A stretch of 64,000 nt of DNA from Thysanoteuthis rhombus (GCA_963457665.1 OY735222.1:43914043-43978042), one strand, 5' to 3'; counted from the stretch's first letter, positions 23,310 through 34,879 are shown. A program made the numbers and translations. The notes: a model not told the origin generated them from the letters alone.

Positions 23310-23710
23310 GACATTGCAATCAATGATCGAAAAAGAAAAAACGTAGCGTCAAATTTCGAAGTCAGGGAAAAAAAATTCCATCGAAAGATTAATATGGTCA
23401 GATTAAATTCTATTGATGACATTACTGACATTTTCCACTGGAAAACATCTAAAATAAATTTCTAAAAAAGAACATTTAGGAACATTCTGAAGAATCTAGA
23501 TGTTATTGATACAAAGAGAAAAAAATCCAAAATCTTTTTTTCCAAAAATTTTTTTTTTTTTTTAAATATTTTTAGAAAGAGTATAGTGGAGTACTGGTAC
23601 CAATTTTCGATATGGCTAGGAGCTCTGGACCACGAAAACAAAAATATGCACGTATAAAACGTGGAGAACCCCCCCCCCCGCTGATTTTGGTTGGCAAGGT
23701 TGTTCAATCA
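23310..23710 (+). repeat. R3 interspersed repeat, plus copy
   Basis: Collinear with 53,150-53,480: 'GTAGCGTCAAATTTCGAAGT', 'AATATGGTCAGA', 'TTCCACTGGAAAACATCTAA', 'ATCTAGATG', 'AGTGGAGTACTGGTACCAA', 'ATATGGCTAGGAG'. It contains poly-T and C10 runs. Non-coding. Confidence 0.75.
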
Positions 23711-23879
23711 CCTGATGTGATCAGAATATGAGGGGTTTTTTCTCCAACAAATTATCTTACCGTTCTGGCTTTTTCTATGAAGTTTCTTTGATCAATGAGA
23801 GAACATCATAAAGTGAAAATACAGATAAAAGTTCATCTAATAATTGTCAGACTACGGATTTATTGATGCATCCTTGTAT

Positions 23880-24060
23880 ATCAAGATCGTCATAAACTGT
23901 TATAAGTCCACTGCTGGACAAATGCCTTTCCCATCTCCTTTGATCACGACCTTGATTGTGCTAACCTCTGCCATGCCTTACCAGCAAATCTTCCAATTTC
24001 AGCTCTCCATCTTCTGCCTAGGCTCTTCTTACTTGGTTTATTGTCTCATCGGTCGACTTT
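23880..24060 (-). mobile_element. F5 RTE-type retrotransposon 3' end
   Basis: The minus strand encodes EIGRFAGKAWQRLAQSRS, a stop, then SKEMGKAFVQQWT. This is the typical C-terminus of RTE-clade ORF2 (W.RLAQDR..W...G.A.VQQWT, from general knowledge). Only about the last 40 codons remain. Confidence 0.75.
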
Positions 24061-24125
24061 TTGCTCTGATATAATTATATTTCTTGATGAATATTCAGCC
24101 AATCTCCATTTTTGTCATGTGGTAG

Positions 24126-24212
24126 TTCAATTATTTCTTTAAGAGGCAGTTCAGTACTTAGGAGCCCCGAAAATGGAATCGTTGGACCAAGTTCAAACTC
24201 CGACGGAATTTT
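24126..24212 (+). repeat. Possible tRNA-derived SINE head
   Basis: 'CAAGTTCAAACTCCG' looks like a B-box. The upstream 'GGCAGTTCAGTACTTAGGAG' could be a degenerate A-box region. 'AATGGAATCG' just before the B-box also occurs, as 'CATGGAATCGGAC', in the unit at 56,028. Weak. Confidence 0.35.
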
Positions 24213-24384
24213 TTTCTCCGTTCTTATTTCATGTGCTTTCAATCCTTATACCTTCGAACCTTCTCGAGATTTGTCAGTTGGGGAAAAATGTTTTAAGGTT
24301 TAAGAGGGTGGGTATTTACATTGTAACTGCAATGCTGGACGGGACACTCGATTTCCATCTTTCATAGAAAATCTGCCGATGAGA

Positions 24385-24595
24385 ATTCATATTTCTGTCA
24401 GTGCTTATACCATTTTGGCAGGATTTTTTTCTTGGAAGGATCTGATCTTAAATCGATAATCGAACATGTTTTTCGAACTAAACCCCTAACTTTAACCTCA
24501 ACCGAGACAGGACGATAAGACATGAGCGGTATGTAGATACGATGGTCCGCTTTCACGTGCGAACTACTTATGACGAAAGTCAGCATTTGAATTTT
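24385..24595 (-). mobile_element. Probable F3-like non-LTR fragment
   Basis: The minus strand has KADHRIYIPLMSYRP, then KTCSIIDLRSDPSKKK and a degraded KWYKH. The order TDR, RPD, KTC.LID..IPSD, KYK is that of F3. Too decayed to be certain. Confidence 0.5.
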
Positions 24596-24762
24596 CAGTT
24601 TGGAGAAAGATGAATTTTTAAAGGTTTAGGAGGGGCTATGTGGATCTCTTCAAGGGTGCACGTGGGAGCATGCCCCAAAAGTGTGGGCTGGTTTGACTAG
24701 GTAGTGCACGAGTGCAACCCTCCTATTTAATTTCATCAAATCTCTTTTAAAATGTCATTTGC

Positions 24763-24766
<4 letters not shown>

Positions 24767-24816
<50 letters not shown>

Positions 24817-24955
24817 GTGAGTGTGTGTATGCGTGTGTTTGTGTGTGTGTCTGTGTGTGTGTGTGTAGAGAGAGGGGGGGAGAAAGAGAAACAAGAGATA
24901 GACAGAGAAAGACAGAGACAGACGGACAGACAGACAGACAGACAGAGATTGCAAA
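24767..24955. repeat. Microsatellite cluster: (AT)n, (GT)n, (GACA)n
   Basis: AT at 24,767-24,813, GT-rich at 24,817-24,867, G/A-rich, then GACA-like at 24,900-24,948. ORFs across it are artefacts. Confidence 0.93.
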
Positions 24956-25014
24956 AGAAGGGAAAGAATACAGATCGCCAGCCAGGTAACAGTGAAAAAA
25001 GGCACGACTGCTAC

Positions 25015-25155
25015 TATCATCATCACCATAATCATCAGTATTATTATTACTATTATTATCATTATTGTTATTACATTATTACTACTACTACTACCAATAC
25101 TACTACTGTTATTGCTACCATCATCAGAGGTATCAATAGTGATGATGATGTTACA
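25015..25155. repeat. Trinucleotide-rich cluster (ATC, ATT, ACT, GAT)
   Basis: Short runs of ATC, ATT and ACT triplets. It could be an eroded retrotransposon tail, but no element body is recognisable next to it. Confidence 0.7.
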
Positions 25156-25159
25156 TCGG

Positions 25160-26520
25160 TGTTGATATTCTAAAATATCCCTTCGACCATCTGCCCATCA
25201 ATATACATTAGTAGTTGGCCGGTTTCTTTCGCTAATAAGCCAACACCCCAGCAGCGGATCTTGACGCATCGGTGGGAGCCCGAATTGTAAGATGGAGGCT
25301 CTGGCACAGCTTTTGATTGCTACATAATTTCTCCTTGCCAAAACTGACTACCTCTATAAACACAATCGTCAATAACAGAATAAAAGTCTTTGATTGATCA
25401 TTCCAAACAATTATCGATCGTTTTCAACCCTTTTATCTGCCCAAGTCCTTCAGGGTACTCAGCTGAATGCACTTTCTAAGATGCCGGCCAATATAGAAAC
25501 ACCACACATACGTAACCGGAGGTAATTTTACTTTTTCAAATATATGGAAGCCTGAATCAGTAAAAATATGGAGATTTATACAGACAGGCAATTTCCGTTA
25601 AAACTGATTGGTTTTATAGTTTCTGCACGCATGGACGTCCGTTGTCAATTTTCCAAGGCGGGGATACCAAATTATATTCTTGGTGTGTGTGTGTGGAGGG
25701 AAGCTATATTCCCAGGTAGGAACAGAAATATACATTTCCAAGCGGATGCAAAAGGATATATTACGAATATATCGTAGTGGTCACATTTGTTACCAGCGAA
25801 GAAGATGCTGCACTCGCCGCCATTTGTAGTGTAAGTAAGTTCCTAACACTGTGTGATACCGATGTCAGATGGTACACTTGATCGTTTACTGAGACGCATG
25901 ACCTGCACCCTGGTCGACACGATAGGTGAGCAGCATTGGATAATGATACAATCTTTTTTTTTTTTTTTTGTACGGGAAAATTAGGTTTAGTTAAAATAAA
26001 CCAATCGTACTGCACCTTCATCCTTTATTGACTATAAGGTACTTTCAACCCCCCACCATTTTTGATTGTAAGACCTGATTCAGGGGGAAGGGATACAAAT
26101 GCCCCGTTTGATGACGACCCTCCCCCATGGGATGCCTTTGCCTGCAACTATGGTTTGTTGATAGTAGGCGAGATCTGACTCTTCGCAATCACGCAGGTGA
26201 TGAGTTAAAAATACTATTTAAAGAGAAATTACAAGACGCAACTGAAATTTTGTTTTCAGGGAAAAGTTTAAAAGACTTCAATTAGGTATGAATACAAAAG
26301 AAGCGGAAAACTTGCGCGCACAAATTGATTATTACAGGTGCAAAGAACGAAATTAGATTACGATCGGCTCGTTAGTGGATGAAATGATATCTTTTTATCT
26401 GGAAGATGCTTATACGTACATACTTACATACAGTCGGATAGATGAGCAAAAAGACTAACACATTCATGGATTGACAGGTATACGAAAAGATAGGCACACA
26501 ACAAACAAGGACTAACAATG
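25160..26520. other. No gene seen
   Basis: 1.3 kb of mixed sequence. Short ORFs at 25,568-25,777 (+) and 25,761-26,021 (-) carry no recognised domain. A T-run lies at about 25,952-25,969. Confidence 0.45.
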
Positions 26521-26525
26521 TGCTT

Positions 26526-26581
<56 letters not shown>

Positions 26582-26796
26582 TGGACAGACAGAGATTGAC
26601 AGCATAGAGAAATACATATGAACATACAACGATAGATGTATATATAGATATGGACAGACTGATATTGACGGCATAGAGAAAAAAATAGAACATACAACGA
26701 TAGATAGATTTGACAGACAGCCAGATAGATAGATAGATAGATACGGACAGTCTACGATTGACAGCATGAACAAATACATATGACCATTCAGCGACT

Positions 26797-26848
<52 letters not shown>

Positions 26849-26901
26849 CAGACAGTCTCCGATTGACAGCATGGAGAGATACATATGACCATTCAGTGAT
26901 T

Positions 26902-26953
<52 letters not shown>

Positions 26954-27006
26954 CGGAAGGTCTGAGATTGACAGCATGGAGAAATACATATGACCATTCA
27001 GCGACT

Positions 27007-27046
<40 letters not shown>

Positions 27047-27095
27047 CGGACAGTCTACGATTGACAGCATGGAGAGATACATATGACCATTCAGT

Positions 27096-27126
<31 letters not shown>
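26526..27126. repeat. Composite minisatellite: (GATA)n blocks with a roughly 56-bp spacer, six copies
   Basis: GATA blocks alternate with a spacer built of 'GGACAGTCTACGATTGACAG', 'CATGGAGA' and 'ATACATATGACCATTCAG'. Spacers begin near 26,579, 26,648, 26,739, 26,846, 26,950 and 27,043. The first two are the most diverged. The Ser/Ile/Tyr-rich minus-strand frames of 236 and 265 codons come from this repeat and are not genes. Confidence 0.92.
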
Positions 27127-27259
27127 CTATGTAAGGAAATCAAGCCAAACTGTAATAAATAGATTGAGAGAAGATCAATGTCAGAAAAGCAAGACCGAAG
27201 CAAACTGAAATAGATATACAAGCACCTTCACCACAAAACCAATGCACATGCACACATAC

Positions 27260-27268
<9 letters not shown>

Positions 27269-27349
<81 letters not shown>

Positions 27350-27350
27350 C
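27269..27350. repeat. (TA)n then (GT)n
   Basis: TA from 27,269 to 27,326 and GT to about 27,350. Confidence 0.95.
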
Positions 27351-27659
27351 TGTATGTGCACGTATTTGTATATACATACAAGTACATCACCAGAAATACA
27401 ATATAAATACTGATCTTGAATTCACGGAATATCTCATTAAAGTGAGTAAATGTTGAATATGAATATTTCATAAGTACTTGTTGTAGCCTCTTCAAAATAA
27501 TGGCATTCATCCAGCGAGTATCACCCTTCTACGTCTCCATTGTTGCTGATTTTGTCCAGACGACTTGAACTAGATTCTCTTGGAGTCTTTGAATATTTTC
27601 TCCGTGCTATTCTTATAAAACGGCGGCCAATCAGATAATAAAAAAAAAGAGAAGGAAAA

Positions 27660-28160
27660 TAAATTCTTGTCAGCCACTCAATCGAAACCGACACGTGACC
27701 AATATCTTTTGGCAGCATGTTGTGTTGGGGCGGATCAATCAAAAAAAAATCTTTCAAAAGGGGTGGTCAATGAATGAGTGACTGTTCTGACCTTTTGTTG
27801 GAAAGTGATCTCTGAAATGTCTTGATTTCCAAGAACAAAACAACAAGCGTGACGCGAAATAAGGAACCGATTTAGCATAGACTTACATTGTAAATCGACC
27901 TCTCCCCACTAAAAGCATGTTAAGAGGGGAATTTCTAAATCAAAAAGACTTTTTTTTTTTTGCAGACATAATAGGGAGTAAGTGTTTAAATTTTCAGCAC
28001 TTTAACTCCATAGATGTAGCCTGTACGCGTGGTATATATATATATATATATATACCAAGTCAGCCAGCTGGACTAGCCTAAAAACTGAATTAACCTATGT
28101 TGACAGTTTGGCAGACAGTTTCGGTTGACGGTTTCTGACAGAAAGACCTTCTTCTGACTA
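27660..28160 (-). repeat. R2 interspersed repeat, minus copy
   Basis: Read on minus it starts near 28,150 with 'ACCGTCAACCGAAACTGTC', then 'CTGTCAACATAGGTTAATTC'. The middle has 'GGAGTTAAAGTGCTGAAAAT' and 'ATTTACAATGTAAGTCTATG'. It ends with 'GGATTGATC', 'CATGCTGCCAAAAGATATTG', 'GTCACGTGTCGGTTTC'. A (TA)n tract at about 28,033-28,054 sits where fuller copies have 'TATGTATGTAT'. No ORF. Confidence 0.78.
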
Positions 28161-28529
28161 CAGAACTAAAATTAAAGAAATCATTCTGCTCTTTTATGTA
28201 TGGCTCAAGGCCAAATGTATGTGAATAGAGCGTTAGATGACGGTATGATACCAATCTTGAACGTGGGGTGTCTCCCTGCTTGTGAAAATCAGCAATCGAA
28301 ATTGTGGTCTTCAGCTTGGTTTGAACACTGACCTCTGGTCAAGATTCGGGAAATGAAGACTTCTTACAATCATATAATCTATGGAGTTTGGCTACTCTCA
28401 GCAAGAGGCTGGATGGAAGGTGTTATCACTAAGCAATGCCATTTTTTCGATTAAAAAGGGCCTGTCTGCTTTTAAAACCAGCATTCGAAATAGTGATTTC
28501 ACCTGGGCTCGGACACCGACCACTTTAAT

Positions 28530-29010
28530 CTTTGAATACTTCTAACACTCGGTATCTGCTTTTTTCCAAAATTATGACTGTAGATGCTGATCGTTTTTGT
28601 TTTGTTTTTTGTTTTTTGAATACTTCTGAAACTCGGCTTATGCCGTTTGACCCTTATGATGACGGTAGAATTGACTATATTTTTCTATTTTTCGAATACT
28701 TCCTTCATTCGGCATGTGTCGTTTGCCCGTTATAATTACTATGGATTTTAATTGTTTTCCAATTATTAAACACTTTTTTCAAGAAGGCGTTTGCCGTTTG
28801 TCCATTATGATGACTGCGGATGTAAATCGTATTTCAATTTTTGAATAAACCCAAAACTCGGTATCAGCTGTTTGTTCGTTATTCCGTTATGATGACAGTG
28901 GTTGTTAGTTGTATTGCAATGTTTGAATACTTTTTAAAGCTGTTTGTCCATCGTGATGACTGGATGTTAATCGTTTTGCAATTTTTGAATACTCGTTGAT
29001 GTTGTTTGGG
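28530..29010 (+). repeat. Diverged tandem repeat, about six units of 75-100 bp
   Basis: The recurrent unit contains 'TTTGAATACTTC', 'AACTCGG', 'TGCCGTTTG', 'TTATGATGAC' and 'ATGTTAATCGTTTTGCAA'. Instances start near 28,525, 28,610, 28,685, 28,765, 28,840 and 28,920. Divergence and length changes indicate age. Confidence 0.75.
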
Positions 29011-29259
29011 GTTTGTACGTTATAACGTCAATCAGTAAGACAGCGTCCCGGCAATCAGTTCGTTGTGAGCTTTTGGTGTTGTCTTTTTCTTGTTACGGTA
29101 GAAGAATGAAGCCGATTCCAGTTTTGGAGTATGACAAGAGTTACATTTGGTGTTTACGGTTATATCTAAGAGTTAGGCAGGTATCAAAACTAGGGAGAAG
29201 AGCAGTGAAGACCGTTGGTGAAGAGTGGAAAGAGTAAAGACAATAGAAGGCACTTACTG

Positions 29260-29480
29260 AATCTACAATGCCAGGTGTGGGTGACACCTCAAAACGCTGC
29301 AACAGAGTTTGTCGCTCGAGAATCGGGCTTCAGAGTCTCAGCAGGCGTTGCTGCTCAACCTTAGGCTGATCCATGGCACATGCTCTATTGTCTTCCAAAC
29401 AGCCAGAGGCTAAAAACAACACGTTATGGGATACATCATTAGCCTCTGGCCTTGAATCTCTCATGAAGTTTACAGGTGGC
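29260..29480 (+). other. GC-richer patch with hairpin; possible zinc-knuckle-like relic
   Basis: The plus strand has CNRVCRSRIGLQSLSRRC, which recalls the Cys2 part of short zinc fingers found near the end of some non-LTR polyproteins. No other element motif supports it. It overlaps the hairpin at 29,402-29,450 (12-bp perfect arms GCCAGAGGCTAA and its complement, 25-base loop). Confidence 0.35.
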
Positions 29481-29689
29481 AAATTTGTTGAGACCAACCG
29501 AACTAAAGAATGATGGGACTGGCTGATGCCGTATCAAACTCTACTTTAAGTTCTGTTCCGCCAGAAGATGTTTGCTACAAATTTCGTATTATAAAAATAA
29601 CATATTTTTGTATAAATGTATTTATCTATCTATTAGAATTAAATAATTCCATGCGTATCTCTATTATAGGTTTTCGTAACGATGGAGGA

Positions 29690-29765
29690 CTTGTCAATTT
29701 AGCACAGTCAGCCGGGCAGCTTCCTGGCAATTAGTTGATCGTAAGTTCAAATCAAGGTAGGGGGA
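29690..29765 (+). repeat. Possible tRNA-derived SINE head
   Basis: 'TAGCACAGTCAGCCGGGCAG' then 'GATCGTAAGTTCAAATCAAG' has A-box/B-box-like order. A shorter similar string, 'GTCCCGGCAATCAGTTCG', lies at 29,045. Weak. Confidence 0.35.
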
Positions 29766-30141
29766 TGTGTATTTCACATATCAGTTTACAACCCTAATTC
29801 TGGTGAGGATTATTCTTGTTGTTCTTGTTCCTGTTACGATAGGGGAAAGTTGGAGATTGATAATGACGAAAATTAAAGTAGGGACAAGAAAAAAGTTTCA
29901 ATGGAGAAGAATAAAAAAGAAATAAATGAAAACTAGGATGCCAAAGGTAATTATGAATCACCACTACCCCTATATGCTCATTTTCATCACGTAAATTTGG
30001 TATAAACTTTTATTGAAAATTGAACCCTCCACCGGAGGAAAGGGTAAAGAAAAAACAACGATTTCACCAATCATTGAAGGGAGTGTGTGTGTGTACAGAT
30101 TCGAAGTTGCTACTTTGAACACCGAGAGTTAAGGGAATTCC

Positions 30142-30142
<1 letters not shown>

Positions 30143-30169
<27 letters not shown>
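30143..30169. repeat. (AT)n microsatellite
   Basis: About 27 bp of AT. Confidence 0.9.
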
Positions 30170-30172
<3 letters not shown>

Positions 30173-30289
30173 AAATATATGAACAACTAAAATCAAGCAA
30201 TAGTGTTTAAACCGGTTTGTAAATGGATACTGGTGATTAGTTATATACATAACGTAAATATATGCATAAAAAGATGTTTTTCTCAACGT

Positions 30290-30680
30290 TCCACAAACCA
30301 ATTTCTTTTGGCAGCGTGTCAGGCTGGGGTGATCAATTCAAAGTAGAATAAAGGGTGATCAATGGATAAGTAATTTTTTTGCCTTTTGTTGGGCACCAAA
30401 ATATCCAAATTTTCAAAAGATAAAGGTGGACACAAACTAAAGGGACAATTTAGCATAAACCTTCAGTAGAAATTAGACGCCTCTACTTAGTCCAAATTTT
30501 GGGGGGCAATTTTGAAGAAGAATGTTCCTTCTACTTTGAAGGGAGTGTGGATGCAAAATTCCAAGTTCCGACTATATATGGTTAGGGCTGGGCGAAGTCT
30601 GAATACTCAGATATATATAAATGTCAGAAGATACGAAAAACCGAAACCCAACAACTGTATCTGAACCAGTGCTGTGGATA
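30290..30680 (-). repeat. R2 interspersed repeat, minus copy
   Basis: On plus it shows 'TTTTGGCAGCGTG', 'GGGTGATCAATTC', 'GATCAATGGATAAGTAA', 'CCTTTTGTTGGGCACC', 'GGGACAATTTAGCATAAAC' and 'AATTTTGAAGAAGAATGTTC', in the same order as 27,690-28,000. The outer end is degraded. Confidence 0.7.
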
Positions 30681-30689
30681 GCGGTGATT

Positions 30690-30962
30690 AAATAGCTAAA
30701 AGGAGTAAGAACGAACAAAGAAACGAGAAGTAATCATTTTCTAAAACAAAGACGTGAAAAGGAAAGAGATCAAAGAAATGGAAAAGGGAAATTAATGACT
30801 TAATGAAAGAAAAGTGAATGAAAGTGTATGTAATCAAAAAATCTAAAAGAGGGAATAGAAAGAAACGATGAGTGGAAATTATTTTTGAAAAGGAAGAACG
30901 AGAAACGAATGAATAATAAAATGTGTTGAATAATGAAAACAGAAATATTTAGATATGCAAAT

Positions 30963-31013
<51 letters not shown>

Positions 31014-31805
31014 GTTGGGGAAGTTGAGTCAAAACAAAGAAAGCAAGAATGACAAAAATGAATAAAGAAAAAAAGAGAGAAAAATAGGTCAAAAGGCAGG
31101 ATGAAAGAAGTGAGAAAGGGGGTTAGTTCAAATGAAAGAAAGAAAGACATAATGAAAGAGAGAAAAGATGAAATATACAATAGAAAGATAGAAAAATGAA
31201 TGAAGGAAGAAAAGGGAATGATAAGTCAAAAGAAAGAAAAAATGAATGACGAAAAGAAAAAAAGAATAAAAGGAAGAGGGATAGGTGAAAAAAAGAAGGA
31301 TGAAATAAAAGGGGGCAGAGAATAGGTCAAAAGAAAGAGAGAAAGAAGCATAGGTCAAAATGAAGAATGAATTAATGAAATGATGAAAGAAAAGAGAATG
31401 ATAAGTCAAAAGAAAGAAAAAAGAATGAGGGGAAGAAAAAAGAATGAAAGAAAAAAAGATTCGTAAGAAAAAACGATGAATTAAATTGGGGAGGGAATAG
31501 GTCAAAAGAAAAAAGAAAGAAGCCTAGGTCAAAATGAAGAAAGAAGCCTAGGTCAAAATGAAGAAAGAATGAATGTAATGAAAAAAGAAGGGAAAATTGA
31601 GTCAAAAGAAAGAATGACCGAAAGAAAGAAAGAAGGGTAAGTCAAAAGAAAGGAAGAATGAATGACAGAAAAACGAAGGGAAAATAAATCTGGAGAAAAA
31701 AAGAAAAAAGAAGGGAAAAAAGATACGTCAGAAAGAAAATAATGAAAATAGTATGAGGAAAAGGAAAAATCCATGGAAGAAGCAGGCAAAAGTAAAAGCA
31801 AATAG
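30690..31805 (+). repeat. Long purine-rich tract, (GAAA)/(GAATGAA)-like with (GA)n
   Basis: About 1.1 kb of A/G-rich plus strand, with pure GA at about 30,977-31,012 and repeated 'GGTCAAAAGAAAGA' and 'GAATGAATGA' words. The Phe/Ser/Leu-rich minus ORFs (126, 125, 77 and 82 codons) are compositional. Confidence 0.92.
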
Positions 31806-31972
31806 AATATTTAAAATCTTCTGATGCCTAAATAAATGCATGTCTCTCACTTGTTCCTTTGCACGCCGTCATTGTGAGATCTGGCCCCAATCGACGTAAA
31901 CCTCGATATAGAAGCAAATTCTCGAGTCTCTTCTGACAGATATTTCTCAATTATTTTCAAGCAACGTTACTA

Positions 31973-32266
31973 ATGGATTTATATTGCTTTGATTCCTGCC
32001 CTCTCTCCCGTTGCCCTCTCCCCCACTGCCCTCTCCCCACAGCCCAACCTTCGCGTGAAGAAATCGAAAAAGTGGAAGGGATGTTTGCGTTCGAGGATTT
32101 GATTGATAGATTCAAATCGAAAACGTCACGGAATGCTGGCCTGGGCACAGAAGCTAGAAGAAACATTGTTCGTATATTTAGTTTTCGTTTGCATTTGCTA
32201 ATGCCAGTTATTTGGGGAAACTTAGACTGGAGGGCCTGCCATGGGGAATTAGGCAAGGGCTGCTGA
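31973..32266 (+). CDS. Hypothetical ORF, 97 codons, doubtful
   Basis: The open frame begins with a Cys/Pro-rich part made by three copies of a roughly 14-bp CCCTCTCCC-type repeat (about 32,000-32,040). It then reads REEIEKVEGMFAFEDLIDRF, which looks like ordinary coding composition. An overlapping minus frame (31,957-32,295, 112 codons) is equally open. No family recognised, no signal peptide or membrane segment, and no splice or promoter evidence. It could be an exon piece, a repeat relic or chance. Confidence 0.15.
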   Translation: MDLYCFDSCPLSRCPLPHCPLPTAQPSREEIEKVEGMFAFEDLIDRFKSKTSRNAGLGTEARRNIVRIFSFRLHLLMPVIWGNLDWRACHGELGKGC

Positions 32267-32299
32267 TGATCTGAGAGATGGGAACATAGATTCATAAAT

Positions 32300-32328
32300 A
32301 GATAGATAGATGGTTAGATATGAACCGA

Positions 32329-32409
<81 letters not shown>

Positions 32410-32483
32410 AGATGGATTGATAGATAGAAAACTAGATTGATTATGAACAAAATAATTGATAGATATGTACATATATATCATAC

Positions 32484-32517
<34 letters not shown>

Positions 32518-32577
32518 AAAGAGATGGATTGATAGATAGAAAACTAGATTGATTATGAACAAAATAATAGATAGATA

Positions 32578-32637
<60 letters not shown>

Positions 32638-32640
32638 TAT

Positions 32641-32685
<45 letters not shown>

Positions 32686-33100
32686 CAAACAGACAGACTC
32701 ACAGACAGATAGAGAGATGAACTGACTAATAGATGGATATGGAGAGACTGATAGACACATAGACAGATGGATATGAACAGATCTATAGATACGTATGTAC
32801 ATATAGAGACAGACAGATAGATAGATAGAGAGATAGAGAGAGAGAGAAAAATGAATAGACTAATAGATAGATAGATAGATAGATATGAACAGACTAATAG
32901 ATAGATAGATGGATAGATATGATCAGACTAATAGATAAAGAGATAGATAGAAACAGACTAATAAATAAATAGGTATATACATACATACATACATACATAC
33001 ATACATACATACATACAACGATACAAAGATAGATAGAAACAGACTAATAAATAAATACGTACATACATACATACATACATACATACATACATACAACTAA
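32300..33100. repeat. Composite microsatellite block: (TA)n, (GATA)n, (ATAC)n
   Basis: TA at 32,334-32,405 and 32,585-32,635, GT near 32,498-32,517, GATA at 32,636-32,684, ATAC at 32,976-33,016 and 33,057-33,095. A roughly 70-bp segment ('GAGATGGATTGATAGATAG', 'AAAACTAGATTGATTATG') is duplicated at 32,408 and 32,520. 'GAACAGACTAATAGATAGAT' words recur at 32,700-32,950. The 162-codon ORF is an artefact. Confidence 0.92.
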
Positions 33101-33545
33101 TGACACCGAATATAATAGAATCAATATATATCATCAATTTTGCTACCAGTTTTGATATCTGATCTTTACCTGAACTCGACTGATTTTTTCGATGACAAAG
33201 CCACGGATAGCATGCATAGAAAAGACTATTTATGGTGAAGAAGCTCTTGTGATAATTAATAGTTTTATTATATGGGTATCACACTTCAACTGGCCCGTTG
33301 TTTCAATGCCGATCGTGTGTTATCAAGCAAATGGATTTCAGTTACATCTCAAGGCATTCATGGTTTGGGAATTTTATCTTCTTTTACGTCATTTTATTGA
33401 GAACAAGCAAAGAAATAGAGAATAAATTAAAATCCTAAACCCTGAGTGCTTTAAGAAGTAATGGAAATTCATTGATAATGAATGATCTGAATTGAAAGAA
33501 CGAATCCGTTGTAGTGTGATACCTGTAGAATAAAATTGAATATTT
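33101..33545. other. No gene supported
   Basis: One 77-codon ORF at 33,192-33,425 (+) contains a hydrophobic stretch but no recognisable domain. Confidence 0.4.
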
Positions 33546-33547
33546 TA

Positions 33548-33555
33548 CACACACA

Positions 33556-33591
<36 letters not shown>

Positions 33592-33648
33592 TGTGTGTGT
33601 GTGTGTATGTGTGTGTGTGTGTGTGTGCATGTGTGCGCGTGTGTGCGT
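33548..33648. repeat. (AC)n/(GT)n microsatellite
   Basis: A short ACACAC run flows into about 90 bp of GT-rich repeat. The AC-to-GT junction makes a small palindrome at about 33,550-33,570. Confidence 0.95.
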
Positions 33649-33649
33649 G

Positions 33650-34515
33650 TTTATGTGACTTCATATGAATCAATTTTCCTAGTTCAGGAATTTTCCCAAA
33701 GGTTTGTAAATGACGTACAATAACTGATTGCACAAGCAAATAAGATGCTGATTAGATTTCTCTAACATTGTTCAAACATGGTGCAATAAAAATTTACACG
33801 AACTTTTCACAGATAGAAATTGAATTGCTGAGATCGATAAAAAGAAATGAAAGGACGACCGAAAACACGAAAAGGCTGAAATGGGTTTTTCAATTCATGT
33901 GTTTTCAAGTTCTCGCTCCCTATACTTTTGACATTTCTTTTTAACACTGTCCCCTACAATTTTTGCCTGGACGATTTCGTTTTAACCATAATTACTTGAT
34001 GATCATGAAATACTAAATGGAACATTACGAATAAGAAGAGGAAATATAATCGCCTGATAGTATTTGCAATACTCAACCGACTTTGAAACACGGTTACATC
34101 GTGCAAGAACAGAAATCATGTACAATGACATGCGAGGAACAATCACTAATCAACTAAAGTGTTTATCAATTATTGTATTTTGTTTGTTCAGAGTAATTAA
34201 CTCGACTTTGCTGATTGCCTTTTCACATTGTTCAGTCCGAATACTCTCCGACTTTCTTGTTTCGTGTTTTGGAATGTTGTCGAATCTTGCTCCAGAGCAC
34301 AGCGGATACCAGAGGAAGGAAGGCCTGGGGGTATACGACCGGAACACCCTGTCTTACAAAATCCGGACAAGAATGGCTCATTTATCATTTTAACGAATCT
34401 ATCTGACGAAGTTGTTGCAACATTTAATTTCCAAATAGGATGTTTGACAGCCAAGAGGAACGGATTTAAATGTTTAGGATTGCAATTTAATTGTAGGGGA
34501 ATATTGTTTATAATA
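33650..34515. other. No gene seen
   Basis: Several overlapping short ORFs on both strands at 34,064-34,545 cover each other, which argues against coding. No domain recognised. Confidence 0.45.
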
Positions 34516-34519
34516 GGAA

Positions 34520-34875
34520 AATGTCAATCCAAAATGTCAGTATAATTCAACATAGGTTTCTTTAGTTTTCTAGTGAGTCTGCCGGCCTGGCTATGTATGT
34601 ATGTGTTACGCAATAAGACTGCACCAACGGAGTGAGAAAATTGAAAGTTTTTTTAAATTCCTCATCATGCGTAGAGAAAAACGTTTTTATTGTTTTGTTT
34701 TTTTAATCTCCCCTCCAAAAGTTTTTAGCGGGGATTCAATTTACGATATAAGTTTACACTCAACTGACCCTTTATTTGTGTCAAGCAGCGTTCATACTAG
34801 TTCTACTTTGTTTTCGAATTTCAAACTTTTTCATGAACCAACATAAGGCAAGAGAAGTAACTCTGCAACTACATT
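34520..34875 (+). repeat. R2 interspersed repeat, plus copy (3' end missing)
   Basis: Order of words: 'CAACATAGGTTTC', 'CTGGCTATGTATGTATG', 'GACTGCACCAACGGAG', 'GGGGATTCAATTTACGATA', 'AAGTTTACACTCAACTGACC', 'GCGTTCATAC', 'ATAAGGCAAGAGAAGTAA'. It stops before the CAGACCTG end. Confidence 0.75.
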
Positions 34876-34879
34876 TTGA

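Noticed and set aside
26372-27221. 236- and 265-codon 'YLSIYLSIYLS' proteins
   Set aside because: Minus-strand translation of the GATA minisatellite; both frames open at once.
30800-31801. Series of Phe/Ser-rich minus-strand ORFs
   Set aside because: Artefact of the GA-rich plus strand.
34064-34545. Cluster of overlapping ORFs as a gene
   Set aside because: Five frames on both strands are open over the same 300 bp and none has a domain.
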